Shown: positions 61,687 through 64,000 of the stretch, in pieces | Position numbering within the stretch: the first letter of the stretch is position 1 | Layout: each line of letters opens with the position of its first letter | Source: Methylotenera oryzisoli_B | Lineage (GTDB): Bacteria; Pseudomonadota; Gammaproteobacteria; Burkholderiales; Methylophilaceae | Reading direction: 5' to 3' | DNA: 64,000 nt | Assembly: GCA_965613685.1 (NCBI GenBank) | Contig: OZ277031.1 | Location: forward strand, 558,001-622,000 | Made by a program: the position numbers and the translations under genes | The notes under the pieces: generated by a model | What the model saw: the letters and a program-made list of their open reading frames with translations, nothing else | What the model was told of the DNA's origin: nothing | Database searches by the model: none

Positions 61687-61855
61687 AAATTGGCTATATT
61701 TAACCAACTTTTACACTTCTTCGTATTTAAAAAAATCATTAAAATTAACTTAAATTTTTAATTAATTGATTTTATTGTCATTTTTAATTATTTCTAAGTT
61801 TTGGAACGCTTATTGCTTTTATTGGCACGTTACACATTAAAACCTAGGACCTTTC

Positions 61856-64000
61856 ATGAAAAAAGCATTGCAACCAAAATTAATCGTAGTGGCGATTTTA
61901 GCCGCTTACGCCATGCCGCATGCCGCATGGGCGGCCAATAAAGCCGAAGCCTTGGAGCTAGGTAAAGTTGAAGTGGTCGGCACCACGCCATTAGCCGGCG
62001 TTGGTGTGCCAGTTGAGCAAGTGCCATCCAATGTGCAAGTGGTAAAAGGCAGCGAGATTCAAAATCAACAAAGCTTAGGCGTTGCTGATTTTATGAACCA
62101 GAATTTATCCGGCGTGAACATTAATGAAGCGCAAAACAACCCATACCAACCGGATGTGAATTTCCGTGGTTTCACGGCCTCACCATTAGTCGGCACGCCA
62201 CAGGGTTTGTCTGTTTATCAAGATGGCGTGCGTATTAACGAGCCATTCGGTGACACGGTTAACTGGGATTTAATTCCACAAAATGCCATTTCCAGCATGA
62301 CTTTAATGCCAGGTTCTAACCCATTATTCGGTCTTAATACCTTGGGCGGCGCTTTGTCCTTGCAAACTAAAAGTGGCGAACATTACCCAGGCGGCGGTCT
62401 ACAGGTTCTAGGTGGCTCATTTGGCCGTTGGGCAGTAGAGGGCGAATACGGTGGTAAAACAGCCGATGGCGTTAGCTACTTCTTCGCTGGTAACAAGTTT
62501 GATGAAAAAGGCTGGCGCGATGCGTCTCCGTCTGATGTATTACAAGGCTTCGCTAAATTGGGATGGAGCAATGAAAAAACCGATGTGGACATCAGTTTTT
62601 CTGGCGCCGACACCGATTTAACCGGTAACGGCTACCAATCTCAATCCTTGATGAACACTATTGGTTACGATTCTATTTATACCAAGCCGGACAACACGCA
62701 AAACCAATTGGCTTTTGTTAACGGTAAAGTCAGCCATTGGATGTCCGATGAGTTGTTGCTGACGACCAATGCTTATTTCCGTCAGAACAAAACCAAAACC
62801 TTGAACGGCGACGTAAACGATGAGTACGAAGTTCTTTATGAAAATTGTGCAAACTCAAATGCTGATCTTGATAATGGAACTCGATGGATAACATCTGGGA
62901 ATTGCAGTGCATTGTATGACCAAGGTGTTAACAACCGCAGTTACACAACTAACAAAAGCTTTGGTGGAACTGTACAAACCAGTTGGGTAAACGACCGTAA
63001 TTTATTAATTACTGGTATGAGCCTTGATTTAGGACGTATTGCTTTCAACCAAACTGAGCAAGAGGCAGATCAGTTCAATGCTGATCGCGGTTTTGATGCG
63101 GCAGATTTGAGTTCAACTATAGATACGGCTGTCGATTTGTCGGCCAAAAGCAGAACATGGAGCTTGTTTGCTACTGATACTTTTGCTGTAACGCCCAAAC
63201 TTGCATTTACTGTATCCGCACGCTATAACGATACGCATTTAAATGTGACAGACAAGTTAAATGGCCAACATGAAGGTTCGTGTATGAGGAAGAGTGATGG
63301 TGTCATTGTCCCATGTGATGATAATGCCGCCGCTGTTAGTACCATCGGTAGCATTGACGGTAATGGCGAATTTACGGCGGGGGGAGCCAACGATTATCGT
63401 GTTGTAGCAACTGCGGGCGGTAATGCCGGCGGAGTTCACAATTATCGTCGACTAAATCCTGCCGTAGGTATTGCTTACGCATTCACACCTGAATTGAATA
63501 CTTATGCCGGTTATAACGAAGGCAGTCGTGCGCCTAGCCCAATTGAAACGGGTTGTGCCGATGAAAACCACCCATGTTTATTACCAAACGCTATGGCTGG
63601 TGACCCACCTTTAAAACAAGTGGTAGCTAAAACCTTTGAAGGCGGTATGCGCGGCAAGCTTGGTAAGGATACGCGTTGGAATTTCGGTGCTTACCGTGCT
63701 GTTAACCACAACGATCTTCAATTCATTGCCTCAGGTGTTACGGGCGCAGGTTACTTCAGTAATGTGGGTAAAACTCGTCGTCAAGGTTTTGATGTGGCGC
63801 TTAACAGTAAACTTGGTAATTTTAGCTGGGCAGCAGGCTACAGCCTAATCGATGCAACTTATCAAGATGCCTTTAACATGGCTTCGCAGGCAAACTCCTC
63901 AAGAGTAGGTGGTGAAATTACTGTATCTAAAGGCGATAAGATGGCTGGCATTGCTAAGCACCAATTTAAATTGCGTGGTCAATTGCAAGCTACGCCTAAT
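61856..64000 (+). CDS. TonB-dependent outer-membrane receptor (N-terminal 715 codons; runs off the window)
   Basis: The reading frame is open from the ATG to the window end. A signal peptide (about residues 1-26, ending HAAWA) is followed by a possible TonB box (LGKVEVVG) and the plug domain: NVQVVKGSEIQNQQSLGVAD, then VNFRGFTASP, GLSVYQDGVRINEPFGD, and MPGSNPLFGLNTLGGALSLQT. Beta-barrel strands and long loops follow, some with paired cysteines. AGGA lies 6 bases before the start. The ligand is unknown; siderophore, heme, cobalamin or a metal are all possible. Parts of the barrel (about 62.8-63.4 kb) have looser codon use than the plug. No downstream partner is visible. Confidence 0.9.
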   Translation, partial: MKKALQPKLIVVAILAAYAMPHAAWAANKAEALELGKVEVVGTTPLAGVGVPVEQVPSNVQVVKGSEIQNQQSLGVADFMNQNLSGVNINEAQNNPYQPDVNFRGFTASPLVGTPQGLSVYQDGVRINEPFGDTVNWDLIPQNAISSMTLMPGSNPLFGLNTLGGALSLQTKSGEHYPGGGLQVLGGSFGRWAVEGEYGGKTADGVSYFFAGNKFDEKGWRDASPSDVLQGFAKLGWSNEKTDVDISFSGADTDLTGNGYQSQSLMNTIGYDSIYTKPDNTQNQLAFVNGKVSHWMSDELLLTTNAYFRQNKTKTLNGDVNDEYEVLYENCANSNADLDNGTRWITSGNCSALYDQGVNNRSYTTNKSFGGTVQTSWVNDRNLLITGMSLDLGRIAFNQTEQEADQFNADRGFDAADLSSTIDTAVDLSAKSRTWSLFATDTFAVTPKLAFTVSARYNDTHLNVTDKLNGQHEGSCMRKSDGVIVPCDDNAAAVSTIGSIDGNGEFTAGGANDYRVVATAGGNAGGVHNYRRLNPAVGIAYAFTPELNTYAGYNEGSRAPSPIETGCADENHPCLLPNAMAGDPPLKQVVAKTFEGGMRGKLGKDTRWNFGAYRAVNHNDLQFIASGVTGAGYFSNVGKTRRQGFDVALNSKLGNFSWAAGYSLIDATYQDAFNMASQANSSRVGGEITVSKGDKMAGIAKHQFKLRGQLQATPN

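Overview
The window is a chromosomal segment of about 50% GC from a proteobacterium, most probably a betaproteobacterium (a Nitrosomonadales/Methylophilaceae-like or similar lineage; this is inference from gene content and order, not a marker-gene placement). Supporting signs are the pgsA - tRNA-Gly - tRNA-Cys junction, an AddAB-like nuclease/helicase pair in place of RecBCD, the yhdP - nitrilase - tldD gene run, glyA - nrdR - ribD, and a short RlmL without the RlmK half. No prophage, insertion sequence, integron, CRISPR array or rRNA operon was seen. The window is mainly housekeeping genes, with small repeats and regulatory elements between or inside them.

Layout. 1-1856: the 3' end of pgsA, tRNA-Gly(GCC), tRNA-Cys(GCA), a sugar-nucleotide pyrophosphorylase and tRNA-Ser(GGA). 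1.9-8.05 kb: addB-like and addA-like double-strand-break repair genes (+). 8.05-18.46 kb (-): a run transcribed yhdP, nitrilase-family amidase, tldD, mfd, dedA. 18.66-21.2 kb (+): an ABC-F ATPase and an unknown protein. 21.2-27.3 kb (-): the putrescine importer potFGHI followed by prfC and ychJ. 27.5-35.66 kb (+, with iscX on -): pgm, glyA, nrdR, a small membrane protein, ribD, tatD, an AT-rich gap with two perfect DnaA boxes, then mtnA and a class II aldolase. 35.7-37.7 kb (-): acs. 37.8-49.3 kb (+): glnE, hrpA, a TonB-like proline-rich protein, a Pat-type protein acetyltransferase and a class II deacetylase. 49.3-50.3 kb (-): a COG0523 GTPase. 50.45-54.8 kb (+): RNB ribonuclease, SpeE-like methyltransferase-fold protein, rlmL and a MazG-like pyrophosphohydrolase. 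Then tpx (-), dnaE, accA, tilS (+), and a TonB-dependent receptor cut by the window end.

How the genes may work together. Acs makes acetyl-CoA, AccA commits it to fatty acids, and Acs keeps the PX4GK acetylation motif that Pat enzymes modify. The Pat homologue and a zinc deacetylase are adjacent about 8 kb from acs, which suggests a reversible acetylation switch. MtnA and a FucA-like aldolase overlap by one base and probably salvage methylthioadenosine or 5'-deoxyadenosine to dihydroxyacetone phosphate. PotFGHI imports putrescine. AddAB, Mfd, DnaE and HrpA serve DNA repair, replication and RNA remodelling.

Most notable: an imperfect palindromic repeat inserted in frame into mfd; a mirrored pair of GTAG-headed REP units that exactly fills the gap between two convergent stop codons; two perfect palindromes spaced 21 bp apart upstream of the TonB-dependent receptor; the DnaA-box pair upstream of mtnA; and three long genes (addB, hrpA, dnaE) whose -10 boxes lie so close to the start codon that leaderless transcripts are likely.
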